Below are positions 41,201-50,400 of a stretch of 64,000 nt of DNA, piece by piece. The DNA is taken from positions 39,199-103,198 of the forward strand of contig JAGUZQ010000049.1 of NCBI GenBank assembly GCA_020060765.1. The letters are read 5' to 3'. The DNA comes from Planctomycetota bacterium. GTDB taxonomy: Bacteria > Planctomycetota > SZUA-567. The notes under the pieces were generated by a model that searched no databases, was not told where the DNA came from, and saw nothing but the letters and a program-made list of their open reading frames with translations. A program made the translations under genes and the position numbers. Position 1 is the stretch's first letter. The number at the start of each line of letters is the position of its first letter.

Positions 41201-41547
41201 TCCGTCATAGCGATTACCGCAACCGGTTTGACCGGAGTCACGGTTTCTTCCTTACGCTTTTCCTCCTGCGCGGGAACGGCTGGAGCCGCCCCCTGAAGTT
41301 TGCCGCCGGAGTCAAGAATATGCCGGGATAGCGTGGTCAGGCTGGGGAGGTTGCGGAAAAACCAGGCCATCTCCAGCGTCACCCCGAAGGCGCGCTCGAC
41401 TTCCTGCCCGAACTTCAGCAGCATCAGCGAATCCAGCCCCAGTTCCAACAGGTTGGCGTCCAGATCAAGTTCGTCCTGTTTCAGCCCGAAGGCGTGATCG
41501 GCGATTACACAAACTTCTTTCAATATATCATTAACGCTCGTAGTCAT
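35203..41547 (-). CDS. PKS/NRPS bridging protein: ACP-aminotransferase-C-A-T-C
   Basis: 2114 residues. ACP (~10-80): LGLDSL with Ser40; it serves the ACP-less PKS-2 before it. Class III (glutamate-1-semialdehyde-like) aminotransferase (~205-620): GSEAVMAGIR, IFDEMVNGFR and the PLP lysine Lys456 in LYGKIIGGG. C1 (~655-1080): the usual HHxxxDG reads LHLVLDG, losing the first His but keeping the second, catalytic one. A (~1130-1620): YTSGSTGNPKG, NEYGPTETT, code read as DLMNIGEVGK, 8 of 10 matches to the Asn code DLTKIGEVGK. T (~1650-1715): AGGSSLD. C2 (~1730-2100): HHIIADGW. This is the McyE/MycA architecture that turns a beta-keto chain into a beta-amino acid. It overlaps PKS-2 by 4 bases. Confidence 0.94.
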   Translation of the reverse strand: MTTSVNDILKEVCVIADHAFGLKQDELDLDANLLELGLDSLMLLKFGQEVERAFGVTLEMAWFFRNLPSLTTLSRHILDSGGKLQGAAPAVPAQEEKRKEETVTPVKPVAVIAMTEDPVAALFRQQVESMQQVFQKQLAVLKGAGTKTGEVRRSPREDDEGRIEHNVRGFMLGDEPGLNSEQERFIDDLMKRHLARTRGSRTHTQKTRAALADWKNSLAFRKRLKDVMYPIVADSSEGAYFVDIDGNRYIDIALGMGVNFMGHRPPFVVDAVQKRLDRGFALGPQCDLTGEAAELVSQVTGAERVCFANTGSEAVMAGIRIARAVTGKRKIVLFNGSYHGIFDGVLGVSDGERVSPLSVGTLPGMVEDLVFLDYGAEESLAKIDAIKDELAAVLVEPVQSRKSILQPHVFLKKLRRLTRESDVPLIFDEMVNGFRVGPGGAGEYFGIRPEITLYGKIIGGGLPVGVIAGKAKFLDLIDGGWWQYGDDSAPDPQAIVFGGTFCRHPLSMAAVTATCRYMLKEGPALQRRVNRLADRLADTLNLWFQNEEVPLRICHFGSQFKFDSYGRYTALANPLELDLFYLLLQCKGIYTWERRTCCLSIAHSDEDIGQIIAAVKEAIAELRAGGFSFRQSTGVPQWFVPLSSVQKRLYAICQRENGQAPYHMPAAWIVEGELDAEWLDICWGELIRRHEALRTGLHLIDGQLVQKIIDEPRFSIERIPHDGKSVPEIVSDFIRPFDLASQSLLRIGLVKLEEKKHLLLLDTLHLVLDGLSLPAMTRELKSLYERQALPPVASQYRDYVSFSLSEDFQSACRKQADWWRGVLAEKVEPLQVPLDWPTAPRDYVGGHKRLVIDRKMTADLRQAAGKHGLTMHMLLLATYGILLSRLTGKDKLWVGTAVAGRPGNRFDETVGMFVNTLPLLLRPESGMSREEYFAQVRMFCADAYEHVDTLYEDLVDIYGGDFVQSLFAYENADARTLAIGDLSLTLQQADITGAMFDFSLDTIERSGEIHLDFEYATALLEPATVRRWADCYKQILRWCLSGGKPRLDECSIISETDVKLLEDFGKGVELTLPESATVLTLFDEAVAKAPDAVAIRFGTEQVSYRDLKRMSDNLAVSLRKSHGAQPETLFGLCLPPSPRAIAAMLGILRAGAAYLPFDPAHPKDRLQAVARDAGLKAVLVENATAGIFAGVIETVNLQADTSWLKAEQDTGSHPAVSQDSMAYVIYTSGSTGNPKGCELTHRNLLNYLLWVRDYYFKNKEYGNFSLTSSLAYDLTVMSVFTPLVLGKSLRIYPGELDIAAMLTDSLSPDSEVDVLNLTPSHVRMIAGLGLRETNVAIAIVGGEALEQKDVNTLISLNSGMKIYNEYGPTETTVGCTAGEILPGYAIAIGRPIANTSAFVVDRESRLVAPGIWGELLIGGAGVARGYRNRPDLTAEKFTANPHGEGRVYHTGDLARWNSSGALEIAGRIDDQIQLAGYRIEPGEIETALAAHAGVTAAAVMLQKDKLVAFYCGTCPEEELRSHAQSCLPAYMTPALWRKLGELPLAASGKVDRKALAALQLDSAPTEDAPALEDWRDDERQMYNVWKEVLGHGNISLAENFFSAGGSSLDAVAVIARCQTELKNPPTLRDFFAEPTIRALCARRSTGGSYGELTVSGRREGAFQLSAGQFEIWLAAQSGSAYNMTESFLLEGELDSARLENAFRALVGKHEILRTSFVVVNGVPRQQVRKQGDSACDIEALDLSAENEPLAAASALVQAERAHVFSLENDPLCRIRLVRVAQRQYVCIMNIHHIIADGWTAALLLSDAVEFYTEPEKIGQPAPFQYRDFCAWHETYLASERGGKDRAYWKNSLGGNTALPALPGRKNISDAGRGIGLVPVKFSAGTVESCLKLARETGATTYGVLLAGLGALLFQRSNAETICIGTPVAGRVLPALEQMPGYFLNTLPLAINAKSEFTFRQMLISANQSLADGLSHQLYPFSRMVEDAAYKATDGRTPFFDVMLILQNTARYDLALPGVESKRFLTPPATAAKFDFMFELEESVTGGIEGILEYDSLRYEAAVAGKLVSDYLSLLELYAKNPERKLSELFSLFSGVSASERNAFVSTLSDVSDEF

Positions 41548-44453
41548 AGGCTCATTTCCATCAACGATTCCAAGACGCTCAGTTGTTCTTCCGCCAGTTC
41601 CCGCATGACCCTGTCCTGCATCAGCATCACCGCCGCAGCGGTGGAAACATCCACCAATCCGCTAAGTTTCGGAATCTGCGCGGCGCCTGCCGTGGAGTTG
41701 GTTTCGTGCGTTCCGGGCAACTGCATATAGGGTTTTAGAAAATAACTTTTTCTTTGAAAACATACTCCCGGCACGGCAAGGTCGGTTATTCGATTGCTCG
41801 GGGAATATGCCTGCCAGTTCACCTTGGCACCAATTACGAAAAGCTGCGCCAGCGACAGGGAGATAGTCTTGTACGAATCACCCTGACCGGAGAGAGAGAA
41901 CAACCACTTGCAGTCGGGCAGATCCACGCACTGGCGACCGAGACTGGTCAGGGTCGGCGCGGCGCCGATTTCGAGAAAAGCACGGGGATTAAGGCTGGCC
42001 GCAGTCTGCAAAGCATCGTAAAAGCGCACGGGAAAACGCATCTGCTGGCAGAAATATTCCGCCGACACGTCTTTTTTCACTTCCGCGCTCATACACGATA
42101 TCCATGGCAGCTTCGGACGCTCAAGCTTCATACCGCCAAGAAAGGAACGAAAATCAGTCAGCACGCCATCGACCAGGGGAGAATGGAACGAATGAGAAAC
42201 CGGCATGGGCCGGGAGGGAATTCCTTGCCGCTCCAGTAGCGTCAGCAGGTCGGTCACGGCTCCCCGCTCGCCGGAAATCACCACGTTATCCAGGCCGTTG
42301 ATGGCCGCTATATCGACTCCCTCGCGCCCCTGCATGATTTCCCTGACCTGCGTTTCGCCACCCAGCACCGCCGCCATTGCGCCGGGGATAGTCACCGCTC
42401 CGGCCAACTCGCCCCGCCTGATCACCGCCCGCAAACCGTCTTCTAGCGAAAAGACGCCAGCAGTCGCGGCGGCGGCATATTCGCCGATGCTGTGTCCCAG
42501 CACCGCGAACGGCGTTACGCCCAGACTCCGCCAGTATGCGACCAGCGCCATCTGCATGACATAAATCGCGGGTTGAGTGAAACGCGTCTGGTGAAGTTGA
42601 CTGTCTTCGCCTTCCGCGAACATAGTCTCCAGCAATGAGACACCCAGCAACGGCGCGGCGATCTGCTCGCAACGATCCAGCACCTCCCGGAAAGTACTGT
42701 TGGACTCATACAGTTCTTTTCCCATGCCCGGTTGCTGCGAGCCTTGCCCGCCGAACAGAAACAGACTGCGAATTCCCGCGCCGTCATCCCGCCCAATCAC
42801 GCACTGGCGCTTCTTCTTGTCCTCAAGATAGCCTGCAAGCAAAGCACGCGCCTCATCAGGGCTTTGCACCGAGACCGCCAGGCGCGCAGGGAAAGGCGTG
42901 CGCGAAACTCCGGCGGCGGTGCAGAAAGCCGGAAAGTCATTCTTATTCAATCCTGCCAGGCGCTTGACATATTCCCCGACCAGTTCCCGCAGGGAATCCT
43001 GATTCGGCGCGGAAAGCGGTAATACCTGCCAACCGGGAACAGGCGTCTGTTCCGGGTCAGGTTCAATCTCCGGCGCGTAGGAGGAAAGCACGACATGCCC
43101 GCCGGTGCCGGTAATGCCGAAGGCGCTGACTCCGGCAATACGCTCGGGGCTGTCCCAATCCTCCACGGCAGCGACTACCCGCACCGGCAAGGCGTTCCAG
43201 TTGATATTTTTCGCCAACGGCTGGCAGTGGATCGAGGGAGGGATTCTGGCGTCGCGCAAGGCGATAATGGTCTTGATTAACCCTGCCATGCCGGCGGCGT
43301 CTTCGAGATGCCCGACATTGCTTTTGACCGCCCCGATCCGCAGTTTTTCGGAGCGCCCGGCAAAGACGGCGGAAAGCGCGGAGACTTCGATCGGATCGCC
43401 CAGCGGCGTACCGGTGCCGTGGGTTTCAACATAACCAATTTCGTCAGGCGACACCTTCGCGTCGGCCAAGGCGCGCCGGATAATTTTCTGCTGCGCCGGA
43501 CCATTGGGGGCGGTAAAGCCGTTGCTTTTACCGTCATGCCCCACGGCGCTGCCGAGTACCAGGGCGTGAATGCGGTTGCCTTCCCGTCTGGCCTCAGACA
43601 ACCGTTTCAATACCAGTACCCCGCAACCTTCGCCGCGGCCGAAACCATCCGCCCCGTCGCTGAAAGCCTTGCATCTGCCGTCCTCCGCCAGCGCATGAAT
43701 GGCGCAGAGCGCTACATGCGGGCCGGGGCTGAGAATCAGGTTGGCCGCGCCCACCAGCGCCAGCGCACAGTCATGCTGCCGTAAAGCCCGGACAGCGTCG
43801 TGCATCGCCACCAGCGAAGACGAACAGGCGGCGTCGAAAACCACGGAAGGCCCGGTGAAATCGTAGAAATAGGAAAGCCTGCCAGAAGTGGAACAACCCA
43901 TGCAGCCGGTGAGCGAGTAGGGGTCGATGCGATCCGCAAGCGAGGAGCAGACATGCGACTGCACGTAATCGACAGTCGAGAGCGCGACAAATACGCCGGT
44001 GTCGCTCCCGCGCAGCGAAACCGGATCGATGCCGCTATCCTCGAAAGCCCGCCAACTTGTCTCCAGCAACATCCGCTGCTGGGGATCCATCGCCAGCGCC
44101 TCGGCTGGCGACACCTGAAAAAAGTTCGGGTCAAACAGGCTGATATCGCCTTCCAGCAGCGCTATCTCCCGATTATAGGCCTTGCCCTGCCGACCCTTTT
44201 CCGGATCGTGAAAAGCGTCCACATCCCACCGCGAATCCGGAACAGGCACCACCCCGTCGCCGCCGCGCAGCAGAAAGTCCCTGAACAAGTCGCAGTTATC
44301 CGCACCGCCGGGAAAGCGGCAAGACATGCCTACGACGGCAATCGGTTCAATCGCAGGCGCGGCACGGGTGGCAAGCTCTTCCTGCAAGGCCTGGATCTTT
44401 TCCTTGGCGGCGAGCAGGGTCTTCTTGTATTTCTCTTCCAAAGGTGTTGCCAT
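41544..44453 (-). CDS. PKS-2: KS-AT module lacking its own ACP
   Basis: 969 residues. An N-terminal charged helix (~1-30; LEEKYKKTLLAAKEKIQAL) looks like a coiled-coil docking domain. Ketosynthase (~36-460) with nucleophile Cys210 in DAACSSS and histidines in ETHGTGT and NVGHLE. Acyltransferase (~570-860) with GHSIGE, the carboxylate-binding Arg in IRRGEL, and SHSFHS at the specificity position, so a malonyl-type extender. The C-terminal ~60 residues are probably another docking helix. No KR, DH or ACP is present; the ACP opens the next protein. It therefore leaves a beta-ketone for the aminotransferase. Its AT is the best candidate to use the oxygenated malonyl-ACP made by the FkbH/I/J/K-like genes. 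Confidence 0.93.
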   Translation of the reverse strand: MATPLEEKYKKTLLAAKEKIQALQEELATRAAPAIEPIAVVGMSCRFPGGADNCDLFRDFLLRGGDGVVPVPDSRWDVDAFHDPEKGRQGKAYNREIALLEGDISLFDPNFFQVSPAEALAMDPQQRMLLETSWRAFEDSGIDPVSLRGSDTGVFVALSTVDYVQSHVCSSLADRIDPYSLTGCMGCSTSGRLSYFYDFTGPSVVFDAACSSSLVAMHDAVRALRQHDCALALVGAANLILSPGPHVALCAIHALAEDGRCKAFSDGADGFGRGEGCGVLVLKRLSEARREGNRIHALVLGSAVGHDGKSNGFTAPNGPAQQKIIRRALADAKVSPDEIGYVETHGTGTPLGDPIEVSALSAVFAGRSEKLRIGAVKSNVGHLEDAAGMAGLIKTIIALRDARIPPSIHCQPLAKNINWNALPVRVVAAVEDWDSPERIAGVSAFGITGTGGHVVLSSYAPEIEPDPEQTPVPGWQVLPLSAPNQDSLRELVGEYVKRLAGLNKNDFPAFCTAAGVSRTPFPARLAVSVQSPDEARALLAGYLEDKKKRQCVIGRDDGAGIRSLFLFGGQGSQQPGMGKELYESNSTFREVLDRCEQIAAPLLGVSLLETMFAEGEDSQLHQTRFTQPAIYVMQMALVAYWRSLGVTPFAVLGHSIGEYAAAATAGVFSLEDGLRAVIRRGELAGAVTIPGAMAAVLGGETQVREIMQGREGVDIAAINGLDNVVISGERGAVTDLLTLLERQGIPSRPMPVSHSFHSPLVDGVLTDFRSFLGGMKLERPKLPWISCMSAEVKKDVSAEYFCQQMRFPVRFYDALQTAASLNPRAFLEIGAAPTLTSLGRQCVDLPDCKWLFSLSGQGDSYKTISLSLAQLFVIGAKVNWQAYSPSNRITDLAVPGVCFQRKSYFLKPYMQLPGTHETNSTAGAAQIPKLSGLVDVSTAAAVMLMQDRVMRELAEEQLSVLESLMEMSL

Positions 44454-44459
44454 ATGGGG

Positions 44460-47400
44460 CTATTCCGCCAGGAGGTTGTCTATGTCGTCAAGCAAATCCC
44501 CCACACCCGCGCTGGCGGAAACAGTTTCCGGCTGCGCGTCCCGGACAGAATCGCCCTCTGGTTTTTCCCGCAATTCTCCCTGCAGATAACCGGAGATTTT
44601 TTCCAGGGTGGGATAGTCGAAAAGGATGGACGCAGGCAGCGGCAAAGCCAGGTCATTGCACAGGCGGTTGCGAATATCGACCGCCATCAGGGAATCGAAC
44701 CCCTGTTCCATGAGCGGTTGATCCGCCCTGATCTGAGACGAATTGCGGAAGCCCAGCACGCTGCAGGAAATTTCGCGCAGATAAGTCATCAACATTTCGG
44801 CGCGCGCTTCGGGTTCGATCGCGAGATAGTTTTTCCTGACCGCTCCCTTGGCATTGGAGGCGGAATCCTCAAACCATTCGTCGCGCATGAGGAAGCCGAA
44901 GTAGCCTTGCCGGTTCACGGTCGGTGCATTGGAAAAAAGTTTCCAGTCTATCGCCATCACCCCGCAGACGGGACAGTCTGAACGCAAAGCCAGATCCAAC
45001 GCCGCCATTGCCCGTTCGGGAGTAAAGCCCAGAATGCCCTGCCCGGCCAGACGGTTGCCCCGATTCTCGCCAGCCGCCATTCCGCCAGCCAGCCAGGGTC
45101 CCCAACAGATGCTGCTCACCGCCAGTCCAGCGGCATGGCGGTGACGCGCCAAGCCGTTCAAAAATTGGTTGGCCGCCGCATAATTCGCCTGTCCCTTGCT
45201 CCCCAGCAGCGTCGCCGCCGAGGAATACAGCACAAACATATCCAGCTTGCAATCAAGCGTAAGTTCATGCAGGTTCAGCGCGCCTCTGATCTTGGGCAGC
45301 ATGACCCGTTCCAGCAGTTCCCGCGACTGTTCGGACAGCATCCGGTCGTCAAGCAGTCCGGCGGCATGGAAAACGCCTTTGAGCGACGGAAGATCTTTCC
45401 CAAAGCGGGATAGCGCTTCTGCCAAACCGGCGCGGTCGGCGACATCAGCCTGCAGATACACAATCCGAGCGGAACTTTCCCTTTCCAACCGGGAAATTTC
45501 TTCCTTCAATTCCGGAGCAAGTTCCCGCCGACCCAGCAGCGCGATGCAACCCGCCCCCTGCTCGACCAGCCACCGCATTGCATGTCCGCCCAAAGCGCCA
45601 GTGCCGCCGCTGATCAGATAGGACGCATCGGGAAGTATTCTGACCTCCTTTTGCGAGTTGGTGTTTTTTATCCTGCTCAGGTTCTCGCCGTAATATAAGC
45701 CCTCGCGAATCGCACCCAATACGCCTGCGCCTTTTCCCGCTACGATCTCTGCAATCAGTTCCAATGATTTCGCCGACGGATTACGGTCGATATCGATGAT
45801 GCCGCCCCAGACTGCCGGTTGCTCCACCGCTATCGTGCGACCGAAACCTCGGAGCGACGCGCCGACCAAAACCGGTTTTTCGTCCGGCAACACCGCTTCC
45901 GTACCGGCAGTGACCAGCCAGCCCCTGACGTCTGAATTCTCCCCGATCAGTTTTTGCCAAACGGCAAGCAGCGAACAACAAGCGTCGACTTCGCATCCGG
46001 CGGGATCATCCGCATCCGAATTTTCCCGCACAAAAACCACCGGCGGCTGTTTCCTCGTACCGAGGGCGCTAACTAAAACCTGCGAATCCCGGATAATTTC
46101 CTCAGCATTGAGCAATTCCGCGCCCAGATTTTTGGCCACGCCGGAGGCCAGTTCACCTTTTCCAAATTTCACCACCACACCGCCGCCAGCCACACCTCTC
46201 AAAGAAGAAACGTCTTCTTTTTGCCAGATTGGCGCATACAACAATTCGCTGACGTCGGAATTCAACTGGCGATAAAGGGTTTCGCGATCGGTCTTGCGCA
46301 TCAACGAACCCTCCAACTCCAGCACCGGCTTTCCGGCTTTGTCTACCGCCAGGCTGTAACCCCGGATCAGGGTGTTGTCAATTCGCTTTACCTTAGCAAA
46401 GCAATAAACCTCGTCCGGAATATCCGCCTGGAACAGGCGCGCGTAATCCATATGCATCGGAATCAGCAACGCCGTTCCGTCCATCATTTCATCCATATAG
46501 TCGTGCAGAAAACTCGGGATGCTGGTTTGCAGAATGGAATCCACCGCACCCGGATAAATCACGTGCCCCGCTTCTGCTGGCTTGCCGCTTCTGGTTTTTA
46601 CCCGGCAGAAAGCTTCCGACTTGCCGATGGCGATATCTTCGATCCGGCAGAAGCCCTCGGCCAGATCGTAACCAGCCGCGATAAACTTGCCGTAGAACTC
46701 GTCGTGCGTCGTACTCTCCGGAAATCTCTGCTTGAGCGCCGGGGCAAACGGATCAACCTCCTCCCGCGGCAATTTCGGCAGACCCCGGGCAATGCTTCCG
46801 GTGCAATGGGTAAGCCACTGGCTGCCGGTCTCGTTCAGCCGCCGACTGACCAGCTTGAAAGCGGAAGCTTCGGCCACCGGGTTATCGATCACGATCTGCA
46901 CCTTGCGCCGCTCGCCCTCCAGCACCAGGAGAGGTTGCAGGAATTCCAGGTCGGAAAGCTCGCAGCAAGGATCGCCCCACATCTCGCGCGCGGCGGCGTA
47001 AAGCATGGCGATATGCCCGGCGGCGGGACTGATGGCGCGACCGAGAATAATATGTTCGTGGAGAAATGCCGGGCCTTCGTCGTTGAATTCGGTCTCGAAG
47101 ACCGCCGCTCCGTTCAATGCGGGACTGTCGATCAACGCGCCGATTACATTGCTGCCCGTCTCCACCCCGCCCGCCAGGGGATCGGTCTGAACCGGCATCC
47201 AGTAGCTCTGCCGCTCAAAGGGATAATTCGGCAATACCGCCTTCTCGACCTGGAACGGCGCGTAAACCTGATCCCACGACACGGCAATGCCAGTTTCCCA
47301 TATTTTTCCCAGCGCGCGCAAGATAACGGAATCGGCGTCTTCCTTGGGTGAAAGCGAAGAAACCACGGCTGTTTCCGGCGCGACAGACTGCCGCACCAGC

Positions 47401-50400
47401 CCGCTCAACGCAGGCGTGCCGCCGATTTCCAGAAAGGCGTCGCACACCCCATCCAGTGTGTTTACGGCATCAGCGAAATTAACCGGCTTGACAATTTGAT
47501 CAGCCCAGTATTCTACCGAACAGACTTCCGGCTCGTTCACCTTGCCGCTGACAGACGAGACAAAATCGCAATACTGTGGCTGATGGAAAGTCACGCCTTC
47601 CAGTGTTTTTCTGAAACGGTCGCGCGCCGGAGCCATGGCCGGGGAATGGAAGGCATTGGAAACTTTGAGCGGCTTGGAGCGGATTTCCGCCTGCTCCATC
47701 ATGCCCAGAACTTTTTTAAGTTCAGCCTCGCTGCCGGAAAGGGTCAGGCTTTCCGGCGCGTTGACCGCCGCCACCGCCACCCCGCATCCCTTCGACAGCA
47801 ACGCCTCCACCCGCTGGCGTGAAGCGAAAACCGCCGCCATGCCGCCGCCGTGCGGAGCCTCCGCCATACAGCGCCCCCGCTCCACCACCAGCGCCAGCAT
47901 ATCTTCGACTTTCAGAATCCCCGCCGCCACCGCCGCCGGATATTCGCCGATGCTGTGCCCGCAGACCGCTTCCGGTTGAACTCCCCAAGAAGTCCAGAGT
48001 CGGAACAACGCATACTCCACCGCCGCGATAACAGGTTGGGCAATCTCGGTCTGCGCCAGAAAATCAGCGTCTTCATTTTTATACAGATTATCCAGCAACG
48101 CGAAATTGTGCCGCCGGAGAATTTCGTCGCAGTAATCAAGCGCGTCCCGGAAAACCGGATATTTTTCAAAAAGCGCACGAGCCATGCCGGGATATTGCGA
48201 GCCCTGCCCGGTAAAGACCAGCGCCACCGTAGATGCTTGCGCCGCCGCGAGGGGCATGGGCAGTTCCCGCGCCGCCGCCACCAGTTCCTCGCGATTATGG
48301 CCGGAAATCGCTGTACGCCATTCCATCGGCGTCCTGCCGATTCCGGCGGTATAGGCAACGTTTAACAGCGCGTCTTCCGGCAAATCCCTGAGCAATCCCT
48401 GATACCGTACCCCCAACTGCTCCAGGGAAGCAGGCGATTTCGCGGACAGCGGCAACAGATAACCGCCTGTCCATTTTTCCTTTTTCGTTTCCGGCGCGGC
48501 GGGAGAGTATTCCTCCAGAATGACGTGGCCGTTGGTTCCGCTGAAACCGAAGGCGCTGAGGCCGGCCAGGCGCGGTTTTCCAGCCACGCTCCATTCCGTC
48601 AGTTCCACCGGCGCGGTTATATGATGGCGATCCCAGGCGAAATGGGTATTAGGCGTTTTGACATGAATATTGGCGGGAATCTGTTTATGCTGAAACGCGG
48701 CAAGCACCTTGATTACCCCTGCCAGTGCGGCGCAGGCTTCAAGATGCCCGATATTTGCCTTGGCTGAACCTATGCGCAAGACATTGTCCTGCTCGCGATC
48801 CTGGCAGTAGACAGCCGCTATTGCAGCAAGCTCAATCGAATCACCCAAAGCGGTGCCGGTTCCGTGGCCTTCCACATACGAGATGTCGGTCGCTTTCACT
48901 CCGGCATCCGCCAAAGCCTCTTTGATCACTCTTTCCTGCGCCAGGCCGTTTGGAGCGGTGAGACCGTTACTGCGACCATCCTGGTTGATGGCGGTACCGC
49001 GAATCAGCCCCAGAATTCGGTCGCCGTCGCGTTCGGCATCGGACAACCTTTTAAGGATAACCGAGGCGCAACCCTCGCCTCGACCGTAACCATTGGCGGA
49101 ATCGTCGTAGGCCTTACTTCTCCCGTCTGGCGAAACCGCGCCCAGTCGGGTAAAGGCGATATGTATGTCAGGCATCAGCATCAGGTTTACGCCGGACACC
49201 ACCGAGAGATCTGATTCGCCGCTGCGCAGACTGCGCACCGCGCAATGCAGAGCCACCACAGTCGAGGAACAAGCGGTGTCAACCGCGAAACACGGCCCCT
49301 CCAATCCGAAGAAATAGGCGGGGCGTCCGCTGCTGGCGCTGAAGGTGGTTCCGGTCAGGGAATACGCGTCGATCCGATCCCGCGCATAAGAATCCCGATG
49401 AGCGTGGGAATAATCGTTACTGGCAATACCAAGATAACAACCGGTGCGGGTTCCCCGGAGACGGTCGGTGTTAATCCCGGCGTTTTCAAAAGCTTCCCAG
49501 ATCACCTCCAGCAACAGCCGCTGCTGGGGGTCTAGCTGCCTGGCTTCCCGCGCAGAAATGCCAAAAAACTGGGCGTCGAACAGATCCACCGATTCCTGCA
49601 GAAAACCGCCTTCACGCACATACATCTTTCCCAAAACATCGGGGTCTGGATTATAGTATCTTTCAACGTCCCAGCGGTCGGAAGGAATCTCACAGACCGC
49701 GTCCACCCCTTCCTCCAACAGTTGCCAGTATTTATCCGGCGTCGAGGCCGAGCCGGGGAACCGGCACCCCACGCCGATCACGGCAATGGGTTCGGTGGAA
49801 TTCACATTACGGACAGCATCGGCAGCTTTGGGCTCGGATTCGGAAAAATTATACTCGCTCAAAATATAGTTAGCCAGCGAAGGAATATCGGGATGATTGA
49901 ACACGACTGTAGCGATCAACTCCACCCCGAGAATTTCCTCCAGGCGCAGCTTGAATCTCACCGCCAGCAGGGAAGTAAGCCCCATGTCCACAAATGGCGT
50001 TTCCGCGTCCGGAACAATGACGCCGTCGGTAACATCCTCGATGCATTTACAGAGCAGATTTTTCAACGCCGCTTGCCGCCGTCTCTCCGGCAAGGCCAGG
50101 ACAGACTTGAATTCCTCCGAGGCTTTGCCGCCGCCGCCAGAGCCGGAAACCGCTCCCGCCGCCAGTTTCACGCCAGCCCGTTGCAGCGCCTTCAGCGCGT
50201 CCCGCGAAGTATTCTCCAGCGACTCGTCCCGGCACATGGAAGTTACGCCCACCATGGTCACCCCGGCTGCGGTGGCGCAGAGCCGCATACTGTCCATCAG
50301 CACGGCGTGAGGGGCAATTTCCACAAAAGTCGTGATACCGTCCCGCAAAGCGGCAGCCATGGCTTTAGCGAAGAAAACCGGTTGCCGGATATGCCTGCAC

